Positions 8,708 to 17,938 of a DNA stretch of 64,000 bases are shown here, piece by piece. The DNA is from Phosphoribacter sp037046615 (GTDB lineage Bacteria > Actinomycetota > Actinomycetes > Actinomycetales > Dermatophilaceae), in assembly GCA_037046615.1 (NCBI GenBank), contig JBAOHD010000021.1, forward strand, positions 60,062-124,061, given 5' to 3'. The number at the start of each line of letters is the position of its first letter. The first letter of the stretch is position 1. The notes under the pieces are model-generated. The model searched no databases. It saw only the letters and a list, made by a program, of their open reading frames with translations, and was not told where the DNA came from. Both the position numbers and the translations under genes were made by a program.

Positions 8708-10663
8708 CTAAGCGGCGAGGAGTCGGGTGAGGTGTCGTTCGAGGGGGCTGAGTGGTGCGTCGTCGGTGGGCCTTTCGCCGGGCGAATCGTCAAGCATTTC
8801 GTCGGGCGAATCGTCGGGCGAATCGCTGGTATGCGTGTCGTCGGGCGACTGGTTGGCTCTCTGGCTGGGTGCTGCTGGAAGTGGCGTGGTGGTGCCCCAG
8901 CCGAGGATGGGTGGTGCCACGGAGTGGTAGGTGTGCCCGGTCGGGGTGGTCAGGATCGTCGTGTGGGGGTGGTCGATCCCGGACGCCGCACTGATCGTGG
9001 CGACGAGTTCTTCTCGGTTTGCTGTTGGACGTGGGCTGTTGTCGGGCAGGCCAGGACCGCGGCTGTCCCCGGGTTTCGCAGATGCCGTAGGCGAGGGGTC
9101 TGACTGGCACGAGGGGTCTGACTGGCACGAGGGGTCTGGCTGGCACGGCGGGGCTGGCTGGGACGGCGGGGCTGGGGTGGGGTCGGGTAGCCCGGTGTGG
9201 GTGACCTGGGCGTGCCAGCCGGGGGCTTCTTTGGTGTTGTTGCATCGTTGGCACAGGCCAGCGCCGTTAGCGGCGGTGGTGAGCCCGCCGTGGTGGGCGG
9301 GGTGGGTGTGGTCGGCAGCGGTGATCGGGGCATCGCACCAGGGGGTGCGGCAGGTGTGATCTCGTAACACCAGCATCCGTCGAAGACCACCATCGAAGAA
9401 CCGGCGCCGGGAGTCCAACCCGACCAGGTCCCGCCCGGTCGGGCTCGTGAACAGGCGTCTGATCCATACCCGGTCCGCGTCAGCGACCACAGCCCGAGCG
9501 ACCGGGGCGGGGATCGGGCCATACCCAGGAAGGTGAGCTGGGACGCTGCCCCCAGCCAGCAGCGTGTCCGGGGTCATCACCAGGCACACCTCAACATCAA
9601 CCCGCCCACCAAAGCCGCTGCCACCCGCGACACTGCTCGTGCCGCTCGTCCCGGCCATGCCGCTCGTGCCGGCCATGCCGGTCGTACCGGGGGCGCCGGT
9701 CAGACCGGGGGTGCCCGTCATGCCGGTGGTGGTGTGGGTGCGGCCGAGGATGCGGTCCAATCCCAGGTCAACCATGAGCTGCCCCCGGGTCCGGGTATCG
9801 GCCACACCCGCCGCGACAGTACCCGCGGCGGAGGCGGAGTCGGGTGAGGTGTCGGCGGAGGAGGCCGGAGAGGTCGTGGTGGTGGTGTGGGAGGCAGGAG
9901 AGGTCGTGGTGGCGTGGGTGGTCTTTGCGAGGCGGTCCAGGGCGGCATACGCCCCGACGGCGTCGGTCAACGGGGCCAGGAACGTCAACCACGCCATCCC
10001 ATCCGGTGCCGGACGGACCGTGACCCGCCGAGACGCCACCGCCCGGTCCATCCGGGCCACCACCGCGGCCGCGTCCACCTGGGCAGCGATCCGCCGCGCC
10101 GCCGCAGCCAAAGACCGGTTGCCCAACGACGCCAAATCCGGAGCCAACCGCGCATCCACCAGGTGACGTTGCTCCCGGGTCAAGCAGGCAGTCTCCCGCA
10201 CCACCACGGTGGCCCGGTATTCACTGATCACCCCGGAGGTCAACGCCGCCAACGTCGCAGGCATCTCCTGCACCAGAGCACGAGCGAACCCGACATGCTG
10301 ATCACCCCGTGACGGACTGTCACGACGAGCCAACGCCACCTGCGACCCGACACTGCGGGCAGCTTCACTGACCTTCCCGCCCCGCGCCACATGCACAGCC
10401 CGCTGCGAGTGCGCAAACCGGGCAGTCACCCGAGCCTGCGCCGCAGCCGCCGCCCCCTTCACCGCCTCCAACACCCCGATCAGATCCACCCGCACGCCAT
10501 CAGCCAGGCCAGCACCATCCACCCCAGCCAACCACGACACAAACTCGCCCACCACACCCACCGGCCCAACCCCACCACCACCGCGAACGACAGCGTCATC
10601 GGTGCACACGACAGCGTCGAGGGCCAACCCCGACCCCGCCCGCTCCGATGCCTTACCCGTCAT
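8708..10663 (-). CDS. DUF222 / 13E12-repeat HNH endonuclease family protein
   Basis: This 651-residue protein belongs to the actinobacterial DUF222-HNH group, often annotated as 13E12-repeat proteins. The N-terminal DUF222 part (about residues 40-240) includes VKGAAAAAQARVTARFAHSQ and VISEYRATVVVRETACL. A Ser/Thr-rich low-complexity linker (about 245-345) follows, and then the HNH core: LRDHTCRTPWCDAPITAADH, HHGGLTTAANGAGLCQRCN. The C-terminal 170 residues are Pro/Ser/Asp-rich and repetitive (PDPSCQSDPSCQSDPS, then SPDDSPDE). Functions of this family are poorly defined; HNH proteins are nucleases. Despite the repeats it has no frame errors. Paralogues elsewhere in the genome are likely. Confidence 0.85.
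   Translation of the reverse strand: MTGKASERAGSGLALDAVVCTDDAVVRGGGGVGPVGVVGEFVSWLAGVDGAGLADGVRVDLIGVLEAVKGAAAAAQARVTARFAHSQRAVHVARGGKVSEAARSVGSQVALARRDSPSRGDQHVGFARALVQEMPATLAALTSGVISEYRATVVVRETACLTREQRHLVDARLAPDLASLGNRSLAAAARRIAAQVDAAAVVARMDRAVASRRVTVRPAPDGMAWLTFLAPLTDAVGAYAALDRLAKTTHATTTSPASHTTTTTSPASSADTSPDSASAAGTVAAGVADTRTRGQLMVDLGLDRILGRTHTTTGMTGTPGLTGAPGTTGMAGTSGMAGTSGTSSVAGGSGFGGRVDVEVCLVMTPDTLLAGGSVPAHLPGYGPIPAPVARAVVADADRVWIRRLFTSPTGRDLVGLDSRRRFFDGGLRRMLVLRDHTCRTPWCDAPITAADHTHPAHHGGLTTAANGAGLCQRCNNTKEAPGWHAQVTHTGLPDPTPAPPSQPAPPCQPDPSCQSDPSCQSDPSPTASAKPGDSRGPGLPDNSPRPTANREELVATISAASGIDHPHTTILTTPTGHTYHSVAPPILGWGTTTPLPAAPSQRANQSPDDTHTSDSPDDSPDEMLDDSPGERPTDDAPLSPLERHLTRLLAA
9093..9146. 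repeat. Three tandem 18-base units inside the HNH gene
   Basis: The unit GAGGGGTCTGACTGGCAC occurs three times head to tail (9093-9110, 9111-9128, and 9129-9146 with one A-to-G change). On the coding (minus) strand it encodes repeated CQSDPS-type hexapeptides. Shorter related repeats in the same gene lie near 8776-8830 (GTCGGGCGAATC copies) and 9650-9690 (GCCGCTCGT/GCCGGCCAT copies). All are multiples of three, so copy-number change would keep the frame. Confidence 0.85.
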
Positions 10664-10700
10664 GGCTCAATAGTACACTAGTCCTAATCAAGGCTACAAG
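10664..10700 (-). promoter_or_regulatory. AT-rich putative promoter of the HNH gene
   Basis: Reading toward the HNH start, TTGTAG is followed after 18 bases by TACTAT, which lies 6 bases before the ATG at 10663. This is a plausible -35/-10 pair for a leaderless or very short-leader transcript. The stretch is strikingly AT-rich for this genome and contains the palindrome ACTAGT. It is only a pattern match. Confidence 0.3.
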
Positions 10701-10853
10701 AGACAGCCAGACAATGATTTATGGCACCTTGCCATGGCTACCGGAGATCACTGGATGTGTCCCCTGCTGGCCGCTGCCTGCCAGGGGATACCCGCCCGTG
10801 ACCGTGACTGGTCGAGCCGGCGGGTCCACCGCCGCAGATCCACCCCCGCGGGT

Positions 10854-11546
10854 CTACCCCGACGGCTGCGCGGGCTGCAGCCGAGCGGCGAACTCCGCCA
10901 ACTTCTCCACCGACCCCGTCGTCACGACGACCGTGGTCAGCTCCCCCTCGACGCGGGTCAGGCTCGCCTGGTTGCGGTCATCGACCCGGTGGGTCCACGA
11001 CCGACCCGCGACCTGCACCGTGCCCCGCTCGGTCCCCTTATTGGTCGCCAGGAGCACCCAGTTGGGCGTGGCAGTGACGGTCTGAGCGAGGGAGAAGTAG
11101 AGACCGTCCGGGGTCGTCCAGCCGGCCTGCCACGTGGGCAGGGAGTCTGTCGAGGCGGCATACCGTGCGTTTGTCGGAACCCACCCGGCAGGCAGATCCC
11201 GAGGGAAGGAGAACGGAGTGCCGGAGGACTTAACGGCATACCCGACGACGGCCGCGGCATCGACCGTCGGCTGCTTGACCTCAGACACTCGCGGGACGAT
11301 CGCCACGAGGCCGGCGACCATCGCGAGGATGACGAAGAGCGAGCGGGCCATGTTGGGCAGCGTGCCCATGGAGTACCGACTGCGCGGGCGCTGCGGACCC
11401 GCCGGCGCCGGAGACTGACCCGCCGACCCCGACCCCGAAGCCGCAGCCGCAGCCGCAGCCGACCCCGCAGCCAACCCCGCAGCCGACGCCGACTCCGCCT
11501 CGGCAGGGGTCGAGGCAGCGGCAGGACCGGTCGCGGGAGTCGTCAC
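10854..11546 (-). CDS. DUF4245 single-pass membrane protein
   Basis: From GTG 11546 the product is about 230 residues. A Pro/Ala/Ser-rich cytoplasmic N-terminus (to about 65) is followed by one membrane span (SLFVILAMVAGLVAIVPRV) and an extracytoplasmic domain with GTPFSFPRDLPAGWVPTNAR and LPTWQAGWTTPDGLYFSLAQ. This matches the DUF4245 family, usually encoded beside glpX and fumarase in actinobacteria. Here fumarase is nearby, but a PfkB kinase sits between and no glpX is visible. The function is unknown. The Ala-repeat N-terminus contains runs of GCAGCC and may vary between strains. The frame upstream to 11612 has no better start. Confidence 0.75.
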   Translation of the reverse strand: MTTPATGPAAASTPAEAESASAAGLAAGSAAAAAAASGSGSAGQSPAPAGPQRPRSRYSMGTLPNMARSLFVILAMVAGLVAIVPRVSEVKQPTVDAAAVVGYAVKSSGTPFSFPRDLPAGWVPTNARYAASTDSLPTWQAGWTTPDGLYFSLAQTVTATPNWVLLATNKGTERGTVQVAGRSWTHRVDDRNQASLTRVEGELTTVVVTTGSVEKLAEFAARLQPAQPSG

Positions 11547-11663
11547 CCCGCTATGGTCCCCGACCGGCCCGTCGACGACCAAACCAGCTCTGGGCCGGCA
11601 TACCCACCGCATCTAGGCTGGCTCCCGGCCGACCGTGCCGACACCCGTTGTGAGGAGCCTTGC

Positions 11664-12596
11664 GTGAACCCTTCGCCCGCCCCGGTCCTCGTCGTCGGCG
11701 AGGCATTGATCGACGCCGTCATCCGGCCAGGCTTACCCCTGAGTGAGCACGTCGGCGGGAGCCCGGCCAATGTCGCCTTCGGGTTGGGTGCCCTCGATCA
11801 CGACGTCCGACTGGCGACGTGGATCGGCGAGGATGACCGGGGCCGGCGCATCGCCGACCGGTGCGCGTCCGCGCGCGTGACGCTCGCCGCCGGCAGCACA
11901 GCGGCGGCGCACACGTCGCTCGCGCAAGCCAGGATCGACGAGCATGGTCACGCGTCCTACGACTTCGACCTCACGTGGGAGGTCCCTGAGCTGGCCGACC
12001 TTGCCGAGATCGGGCACGTCCACACCGGCTCCATCGCAGCCACCATCGAGCCGGGCGGCAGCGACGTCCTCGCGCTCGTCCGGCGCGCCCAACCCGGTGC
12101 CACCGTGAGCTACGACCCCAACATGCGCCCGACCCTAATGGGCTCCCCCGATCAGGTCGTCGACCGGGTCGAAGCCCTCGTTGCGCTCGCCGACGTCGTC
12201 AAGGCCAGCGACGAGGACCTCGAGTGGCTCTACCCCGGGCAGACCCTGGAGCAGGTGCTCGCGGCCTGGGAACGCTTCGGCCCCGGAGTCGTCGTCGTCA
12301 CCAGGGGTGGTGAGGGAGTCCGGTATGCCGTCCGCACGGCCGCCGCTGCCGCCGTCGACCTCCCCGCCCGCCGCGTCATCGTCGCTGACACCGTCGGCGC
12401 CGGCGACTCCTTCATGGCCGGCCTCATCTCCGGTCTCCTCGACGCGGGCTTTCTCGGGGGTCGCGAGTCCCGCGAGCGGCTGCACCGCGCGACGACCGAC
12501 GACCTGCTGCCAGCGATCGAGCGTGCCCTCACGACGTCCTCGAACACCGTCACCCGGGTGGGCGCCTACGCGCCGACCCGGGCCGAGTTGGCCTGA
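11664..12596 (+). CDS. PfkB-family carbohydrate kinase (fructokinase-like)
   Basis: The 310-residue product starts at GTG 11664, preceded by GAGGAG at a good distance. The open frame continues far upstream but overlaps the DUF4245 gene antisense and has no homology there. PfkB features are the N-terminal VVGEALIDAVI, GGSPANVAFGLGALDHDVRL, VVTRGGEGVRYAV, and the C-terminal signature ADTVGAGDSFMAGLISGLLD with the catalytic Asp. ATP-dependent phosphorylation of a sugar, most likely fructose, is expected; specificity cannot be read from sequence. A TAGGCT hexamer near 11613-11618 may be the -10 box. It is divergent from DUF4245 and followed by fumarase. Confidence 0.88.
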   Translation: MNPSPAPVLVVGEALIDAVIRPGLPLSEHVGGSPANVAFGLGALDHDVRLATWIGEDDRGRRIADRCASARVTLAAGSTAAAHTSLAQARIDEHGHASYDFDLTWEVPELADLAEIGHVHTGSIAATIEPGGSDVLALVRRAQPGATVSYDPNMRPTLMGSPDQVVDRVEALVALADVVKASDEDLEWLYPGQTLEQVLAAWERFGPGVVVVTRGGEGVRYAVRTAAAAAVDLPARRVIVADTVGAGDSFMAGLISGLLDAGFLGGRESRERLHRATTDDLLPAIERALTTSSNTVTRVGAYAPTRAELA

Positions 12597-12726
12597 GCGA
12601 CACCGGGAGAGGTGGCGCACGGCATACCCCTGGCGGTGCCACACCGCAGGGCGACCGGGGCACGGGGCTCCTATGCTGGGAGGCGGTATCGCTGACGCCG
12701 CCCAACCGCTGGATTCAGGAGTGATG

Positions 12727-14426
12727 ATGGCCGACTTCGCCTACGAGGACCTGCTGCCGATCGGGAAGGACGACACGCCCTGGCGGCTGCTCACGACCGA
12801 CGGTGTCCGCACGGTCGAAGGTCCCGGCGGCCGGACGTTCCTCGAGGTCGACGACTCGCGCGCTCCAACTCCTCGCGGCAGACGGCGATGCACGACATCG
12901 CCCACTACCTGCGTCCGGCGCACCTGGGTCAGTTGCGCAAGATCCTCGAGGACCCCGAGGCGAGCAACAACGACAAGTTCGTCGCGCTCGACCTGCTCAA
13001 GAACGCCAATATCGCCGCCGGCGGGGTCCTGCCGATGTGCCAGGACACGGGCACCGCGATCGTCATGGGCAAGCGCGGCCAGCACGTCCTCAGCGGCGGC
13101 ACCGACGAGCGGGCGCTATCCCGCGGCGTCTACGACGCCTACACCAAGCTCAACCTCCGCTACAGCCAGAATGGCACCGCTGACGATGTGGGAGGAGAAG
13201 AACACCGGCTCCAACCTCCCCGCGCAGATCGAGCTGTATGCCGACACCGCTGCCAGGCCACGAGACGGCATACAAGTTCCTCTTCATGGCCAAGGGCGGC
13301 GGCTCGGCCAACAAGAGCTACCTCTACCAAGAGACCAAGGCCATCCTCAATCCGGCCGGGTTGATGAGCTTCCTCGACGAGAAGCTCCGCTCGCTCGGCA
13401 CTGCGGCCTGCCCGCCCTACCACCTGGCCATCGTCATCGGTGGCACGTCTGCCGAATTCGCCTTGAAGACAGCCAAATACGCGTCAGCGAAGTATCTCGA
13501 CACGTTGCCGACCGAGGGATCGATGACCGGTCACGGCTTCCGCGATGTCGAGTTGGAGGAGCAGGTCCTCGAGCTGACGCGCAACTTCGGCATCGGGGCG
13601 CAGTTCGGCGGCAAGTACTTCTGCCACGACGTCCGCGTCATCCGCTTGCCCCGCCACGGGGCGTCCCTGCCGGTCGCCGTCGCAGTGTCGTGCTCGGCCG
13701 ACCGCCAGTGCCTCGGCAAGATCACCCCAGAGGGTGTCTTCATCGAGCAGCTCGAGTTCGAGCCGGCCCACTATCTCCCCGAGCCTGACGTCGCCGCCCT
13801 CCGTGGAGACAGCGCCGCTGAGGCTGGCGATGACGTTGTCGCGATCGACCTCACGCGCCCGATGGCCGACGTCCTCGCCGAGCTGACCAAGCACCCGGTC
13901 AAGACCCGGCTCTCGCTCACCGGCACGCTCGTCGTCGCCCGCGACATCGCGCACGCCAAGATCAAGGAGCGCCTCGACGCCGGCGAGCCGATGCCGCGAC
14001 TACCTCAAGAACCACCCGGTCTACTACGCCGGACCCGCAAAGACCCCGGCCGGGATGGCGTCGGGCTCCTTCGGCCCGACGACCGCGGGCCGGATGGACT
14101 CCTACGTCGACCAGTTCCAGGCCGCCGGCGGCTCGCTCGTCATGCTCGCTAAGGGCAACCGCAGCACGCAAGTCACCGACGCCTGCGCCGCGCACGGCGG
14201 CTTCTACCTCGGCTCGATCGGTGGCCCGGCGGCCCGCCTCGCCCAAGACTGCATCAAGAGCGTCGAAGTGCTCGAGTATGCCGAACTGGGCATGGAAGCC
14301 GTGTGGAAGATCGAGGTCGAGGACTTCCCTGCCTTCATCGTCGTCGATGACAAGGGCAACGACTTCTTCGCGACGGTGAGCCAACCGACGGTCATGACAA
14401 TCGGCACCCGACCCGGCCTCACCTGA
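12727..14426 (+). CDS. fum: Class I fumarate hydratase (Fe-S), broken by five single-base insertions
   Basis: This TCA-cycle enzyme interconverts fumarate and malate with an oxygen-sensitive [4Fe-4S] cluster. Conserved blocks are spread over three frames: GGVLPMCQDTGTAIVMGKRG, TMWEEKNTGSNLPAQIELYA, FLFMAKGGGSANKSYL, PPYHLAIVIGGTSAEFALK, GSFGPTTAGRMDSYVDQFQ. Removing one base near each of 12866, 12881, 13174, 13251 and 13993 restores a single protein of about 564 residues, the normal size. ATG 12727 is preferred because AGGAG lies 5 bases upstream; ATG 12724 is adjacent. A TATGCT at 12672-12677 could be the -10 box. Five independent breaks in an otherwise perfect gene indicate sequence error, not decay. 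Confidence 0.88.
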
Positions 14427-14485
14427 CCTCTACCATGAAAACCTAGACCGCAGCAGATCTCCACCCACACACCCTTGGGGACGTG

Positions 14486-15157
14486 ATGGATCGACACCGA
14501 GCGCAGCCTGGCACCCGACCGACCACGCCCCAGGAGGCGTGGGCCTGCCTTGCCGCCGGCAACGCCCGATTCATGGCGGGCGAACGCGCTCACCCGCACC
14601 AGGACATCCAGTTGCGACATCGGCTGGCCAACAAGCAGACGCCCTTTGCGATCTTCTTCGGGTGCGCCGATTCACGGGTGGCCGCCGAGATCATCTTCGA
14701 CCAGGGCCTCGGCGACCTCTTCGTCGTCCGCACGGCCGGTCACGTCGTCGATGCGAGCGTCCTGGGGTCGATGGAGTTCGCGGTCGGGCTGCTCGACGTC
14801 CATCTCATCGTCGTCCTCGGGCACGACTCGTGCGGTGCGGTCAAGGCCGCCGTCGATGCGGTCGAGGAGGGCGAGATGCCCGGAGGCTTCCTGCGCGACA
14901 TCGTCGAGCGGGTGACCCCGAGTGTGCTCGCAGCTCGCAAGAAGGGCGAGACGTCGACCTTCGGGATCGAGACCGAGCACGTACGGCATACCTCTCGGTT
15001 GCTGTCGACCCGGTCCTCGCTCATCGCCGATCGCATCGCGGGCGGGACGCTCGGGATCATCGGGGCGGCATACCGCCTCAAGGAAGGCGAGGCCAAGATC
15101 GTCGAGGCCATCGGCATGGACCCACCCAAACGGGTCTTCCGCGACGCGCGGGTCTAA
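14486..15157 (+). CDS. Beta-class carbonic anhydrase
   Basis: The 223-residue zinc enzyme interconverts CO2 and bicarbonate. Zinc ligands and the catalytic dyad are visible in FFGCADSRVAAE (Cys60, Asp62, Arg64) and VVLGHDSCGAVKAAVDAV (His113, Cys116). The start is ATG 14486, with a GTG immediately before it at 14483. The gene follows fumarase by 59 bases, on the same strand. It is intact. Its 3' end is 17 bases from the convergent glmM end. Confidence 0.93.
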   Translation: MDRHRAQPGTRPTTPQEAWACLAAGNARFMAGERAHPHQDIQLRHRLANKQTPFAIFFGCADSRVAAEIIFDQGLGDLFVVRTAGHVVDASVLGSMEFAVGLLDVHLIVVLGHDSCGAVKAAVDAVEEGEMPGGFLRDIVERVTPSVLAARKKGETSTFGIETEHVRHTSRLLSTRSSLIADRIAGGTLGIIGAAYRLKEGEAKIVEAIGMDPPKRVFRDARV

Positions 15158-15174
15158 GGCAGGCGGCGCGGCCC

Positions 15175-16540
15175 TCAGGACGCGAGGGCGAGCCGCTCTC
15201 GGACCACGTCGGCCAGGCTGTTGGCCACCTCGTCAGCGACCGCCTGCTCGCTGGCTTCGACCATGACACGCACGAGCGGCTCGGTGCCTGACTTGCGCAA
15301 GAGCACCCGGCCACTGTCGCCGAGGCGTTCGCTCGCTGCTGCTACCGCGTCCTGCACCACCGAATCGGAGTCGACCGCGTCCTTGTCGACGCCCTTGACG
15401 TTGACGAGGATCTGCGGCATCCGAGTCATCACGCCCGCCAAGGTGCTGAGGCGCTGCTTGGTCGCAGCGACGCGCGAGGCGAGCATGAGACCGGTCAACA
15501 CCCCGTCCCCGGTGGTGCCATGGTCGAGGAAGATCACGTGGCCGGACTGCTCTCCGCCGAGCGAATACCCCCCGGCCTTCATGTCTTCGAGGACATAGCG
15601 GTCCCCGACCCCGGTCTGCCGGACGGTGATCCCCTCGCGAGCCATCGCCTGCAACATGCCGAGGTTGCTCATGACGGTCGCGACGAGCGTGTCGTCGGCG
15701 AGCTGCCCACGTTGCTTCAGGTCGAGCGCGAGGATGCTCATGATCTGGTCGCCGTCGACGACGTTGCCGCGCTCGTCGACCGCGAGGCACCGGTCGGCGT
15801 CGCCGTCGTGGGCAATCCCCAGGTGGCGCCTGCTGTTCGACGACGGTCCGCTGGAGGCGGGCGAGGTGGGTCGACCCGTAACCGTCGTTGATGTTGAGCC
15901 CGGTCGGGGTCGGCCCCGATGACGGTCACGAAGGCACCGGCCGAGCGGAAGACCTTGGGAGACACGTGGGAGGCGGCCCCGTGGGCGGCGTCGATGACGA
16001 CATGGAGGCCCTCGAGGCGGTGCGGCAGGACGGCGAGCAGGTGTGCGGCATACCGGGCGGCGGCGTCGTCGCAACCGCGTCACCCGACCGACGTCCGCAC
16101 CCGTGGGGCGGTCCCAGGGCTCGCCGAGGCGGGCCTCGATCGCATCCTCGACAGCGTCGTCGAGCTTGTGGCCCCCGCGGGCAAAGAACTTGATCCCGTT
16201 GTCTGGCATCGGATTGTGAGACGCCGAGAGCATCACGCCGATGTCGGCCCCGAGCTCGGCGGTGAGGTAAGGCGACCGCGGGCGTCGGCAGCATCCCGGC
16301 GTCCCGGACGTCCACGCCCGCCGAGGCAAGTCCGGCGATCACCGCGGCCGACAGGAACTCCCCCGAGGCCCGGCCATCGGTGCCGACCACGGCAAAGGGC
16401 CGGTGTCCGGCGAACTCCCCCTGCTCGGCCAGCACATGCGCGGCGGCGATCGCGAGGTCCACCGCCAACTCAGCGGTGATATCCCGGTTAGCCAGGCCTC
16501 GCACACCGTCGGTGCCGAAAAGTCGTCCCACCGATTCCAT
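15175..16540 (-). CDS. glmM: Phosphoglucosamine mutase, broken by four single-base insertions
   Basis: GlmM converts glucosamine-6-phosphate to glucosamine-1-phosphate for peptidoglycan precursor synthesis. Signature pieces are GRLFGTDGVRGLAN, the phosphoserine loop VMLSASHNPMPDNGIKFF, the metal loop IAHDGDADRCLAVDE, and the phosphate-binding LLRKSGTEPLVRVMVE. The frame changes near 16273 (GCCTTACC), 16071 (TTGCGACG), 15903 (GACCGGGC) and 15832 (AGGCGCCA). Deleting one base at each gives about 453 residues, the usual length. GTG 16531 is an alternative start that would give MGRLFGTDG, the commonest N-terminus. I treat the breaks as sequence errors. Confidence 0.88.
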
Positions 16541-16620
16541 CCCTTCCCAATGAGCCGTCCATGAATCTACTCCTCGCTCGACCTCTGCTCGGCAGCGCTC
16601 GGTGGAGGCCGAGACGCGCA

Positions 16621-16651
16621 CGAGGGCGGCTGGAGTGTCCAGCCGCCCTCG
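16621..16651 (-). terminator. Hairpin terminator downstream of rpsI
   Basis: A perfect 14-base inverted repeat (CGAGGGCGGCTGGA, loop GTG, reverse complement) lies 25 bases past the rpsI stop and before glmM. There is no long T-tract, as is usual in high-GC actinobacteria. It most likely ends the rplM-rpsI transcript. Confidence 0.75.
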
Positions 16652-16675
16652 CGAGAGATCCAGAGCGATCCAGGA

Positions 16676-17188
16676 TCAGCGCTTGCTGTATTGCGGAGCC
16701 TTGCGGGCCTTCTTGAGACCGGCCTTCTTGCGCTCGGGGACGCGCGCGTCCCGGGTGAGGAAGCCGGCCTTCTTCAGAGCCGGGCGGTTGAGCTCGGCGT
16801 CAACGCCGTTGAGGGCGCGGGCGACACCGAGGCGGACGGCGCCGGCCTGGCCCGAGGGGCCGCCACCGTGCACCCGCACGAGGACGTCGTAGGCACCGTC
16901 GAGCTCAAGCACCTTGAAGGGCTCGGAGACGAGCTGCTGGTGCACCTTGTTGGGGAAGTAGGCATCGAGCGTGCGGCCATTGATGGTCCACGTGCCCGTG
17001 CCGGGGACGATGCGCACGCGGGCGATGGCCTGCTTGCGGCGACCCGTCGCGGCGCCGGGCGCGGAGGCCGACGGCTTGCGGGCCGCAGCGCTGCCAGCCG
17101 AAGGAGCCTCGGACTCGGTCGTGTATTCGGAGAGCGTCGGCTCGTCAGCTTCGAGCTCGAGCTCCAGGTCGGGGGTCGTGTCAGCCAC
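16676..17188 (-). CDS. rpsI: 30S ribosomal protein S9
   Basis: The C-terminal 130 residues are canonical S9: TGRRKQAIARVRIVPGTG, VHGGGPSGQAGAVRLGVARA, and the basic tail ending KKARKAPQYSKR that reaches the decoding site. The N-terminal 40 residues form an acidic, Ser/Ala-rich extension typical of actinobacterial S9. I chose GTG 17188 because GAAGG lies 7 bases upstream; the TTG at 17194 is too close to that site. It follows rplM in the usual two-gene operon. Confidence 0.95.
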   Translation of the reverse strand: MADTTPDLELELEADEPTLSEYTTESEAPSAGSAAARKPSASAPGAATGRRKQAIARVRIVPGTGTWTINGRTLDAYFPNKVHQQLVSEPFKVLELDGAYDVLVRVHGGGPSGQAGAVRLGVARALNGVDAELNRPALKKAGFLTRDARVPERKKAGLKKARKAPQYSKR

Positions 17189-17236
17189 GGTCAATCCTTC
17201 GTCAGTGGGTGCCAGTCAGGCCAGCAAGCCGGGGGC

Positions 17237-17680
17237 TTACTGGGCGACCTGGGTGAACTCGTAGGGGGTCGGCTGCTGGGCCGAGTGCGGGTGCGTCGGG
17301 CCGGAGTAGACCTTGAGCTTGGTCAGCTGCTGGCGGGCCAGGCTGTTCTTGGGGAGCATGCCGCGGACGGCCTTCTCGATCGCCTTGCGCGGGTCCTTGT
17401 CGAGCAGCTCGGCGTAGGTCAGCGACGACAGGCCGCCCGGGAAGCCCGAGTGGCGGTAAGCGCGCTTCTGGTCGAGCTTGGCGCCGGTGAGGGCGACCTT
17501 GTCGGCGTTGATGACGATGACGAAGTCACCGGTGTCGACGTGAGGTGCGAAGGTCGGCTTGTGCTTGCCGCGCAGCAGGACTGCGACATGGCTCGCCAGC
17601 CGACCGAGCACGACATCCGTCGCGTCGATGACGTGCCAGGCGCGGGTGACCTCGCCGGGCTTGGGGGTGTACGTGCGCAT
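17237..17680 (-). CDS. rplM: 50S ribosomal protein L13
   Basis: The 147-residue product begins MRTYTPKPGEVTRAWHVIDA and contains VLGRLASHVAVLLRGKHKP, GDFVIVINADKVALTG and AVRGMLPKNSLARQQL, all conserved L13 blocks. The start at 17680 is the canonical one; the longer frame to 17797 has no support. It is followed by rpsI after 48 bases. The upstream spacer to the ArsR-type gene holds the operon promoter region and one copy of the 15-base GTATGCC repeat. Confidence 0.96.
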   Translation of the reverse strand: MRTYTPKPGEVTRAWHVIDATDVVLGRLASHVAVLLRGKHKPTFAPHVDTGDFVIVINADKVALTGAKLDQKRAYRHSGFPGGLSSLTYAELLDKDPRKAIEKAVRGMLPKNSLARQQLTKLKVYSGPTHPHSAQQPTPYEFTQVAQ

Positions 17681-17712
17681 GAGTGCTCGTCTTTCCTTCT
17701 TCAGAAGATGGA

Positions 17713-17727
17713 GGTATGCCGGGTGGC
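17713..17727 (+). repeat. 15-base intergenic repeat, copy upstream of rplM
   Basis: GGTATGCCGGGTGGC occurs here, about 33 bases upstream of rplM. Identical copies occur at 23362-23376 and 31729-31743, with an inverted copy at 23408-23422, always between ribosomal genes. Its core is the over-represented GTATGCC 7-mer. Confidence 0.8.
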
Positions 17728-17909
17728 TCGCCTCCTCGCGGAGGCCGAACCGGTGAGCTGCGACCCATGGCCGAAGCAATGGCACAACAGTCCTCAAGTT
17801 TACGGGGGCCGGGCCACGTCACCGAATCGCCGCCAATCAACGACGAATGGGGCTCTGACCAGGGCAAATGCCGCGACTAACACCTGACGCCGCTCCCTGA
17901 CCTTCCTCG

Positions 17910-17929
17910 TGCAAACAAACTATGCAAAC
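17910..17929. promoter_or_regulatory. Direct repeat, possible operator of the ArsR-type gene
   Basis: TGCAAAC is repeated at 17910-17916 and 17923-17929, 13 bases apart. The stretch is AT-rich and lies just before the ATG of a helix-turn-helix regulator. Autoregulation through such a site is plausible but untested. Confidence 0.35.
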
Positions 17930-17938
17930 ATTCTCTGT

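Noticed and set aside
9093..9146. Direct repeats that might suggest a CRISPR array
   Set aside because: Units are contiguous without spacers and lie in frame inside a coding sequence; they are protein repeats.
12724..14426. Fumarase as a decayed pseudogene
   Set aside because: All catalytic blocks are intact and only +1 insertions are present, with no nonsense or loss of conserved residues; decay would look different.
16691..17887. A 398-codon plus-strand frame across rpsI and rplM
   Set aside because: It is the antisense shadow of two canonical ribosomal protein genes.
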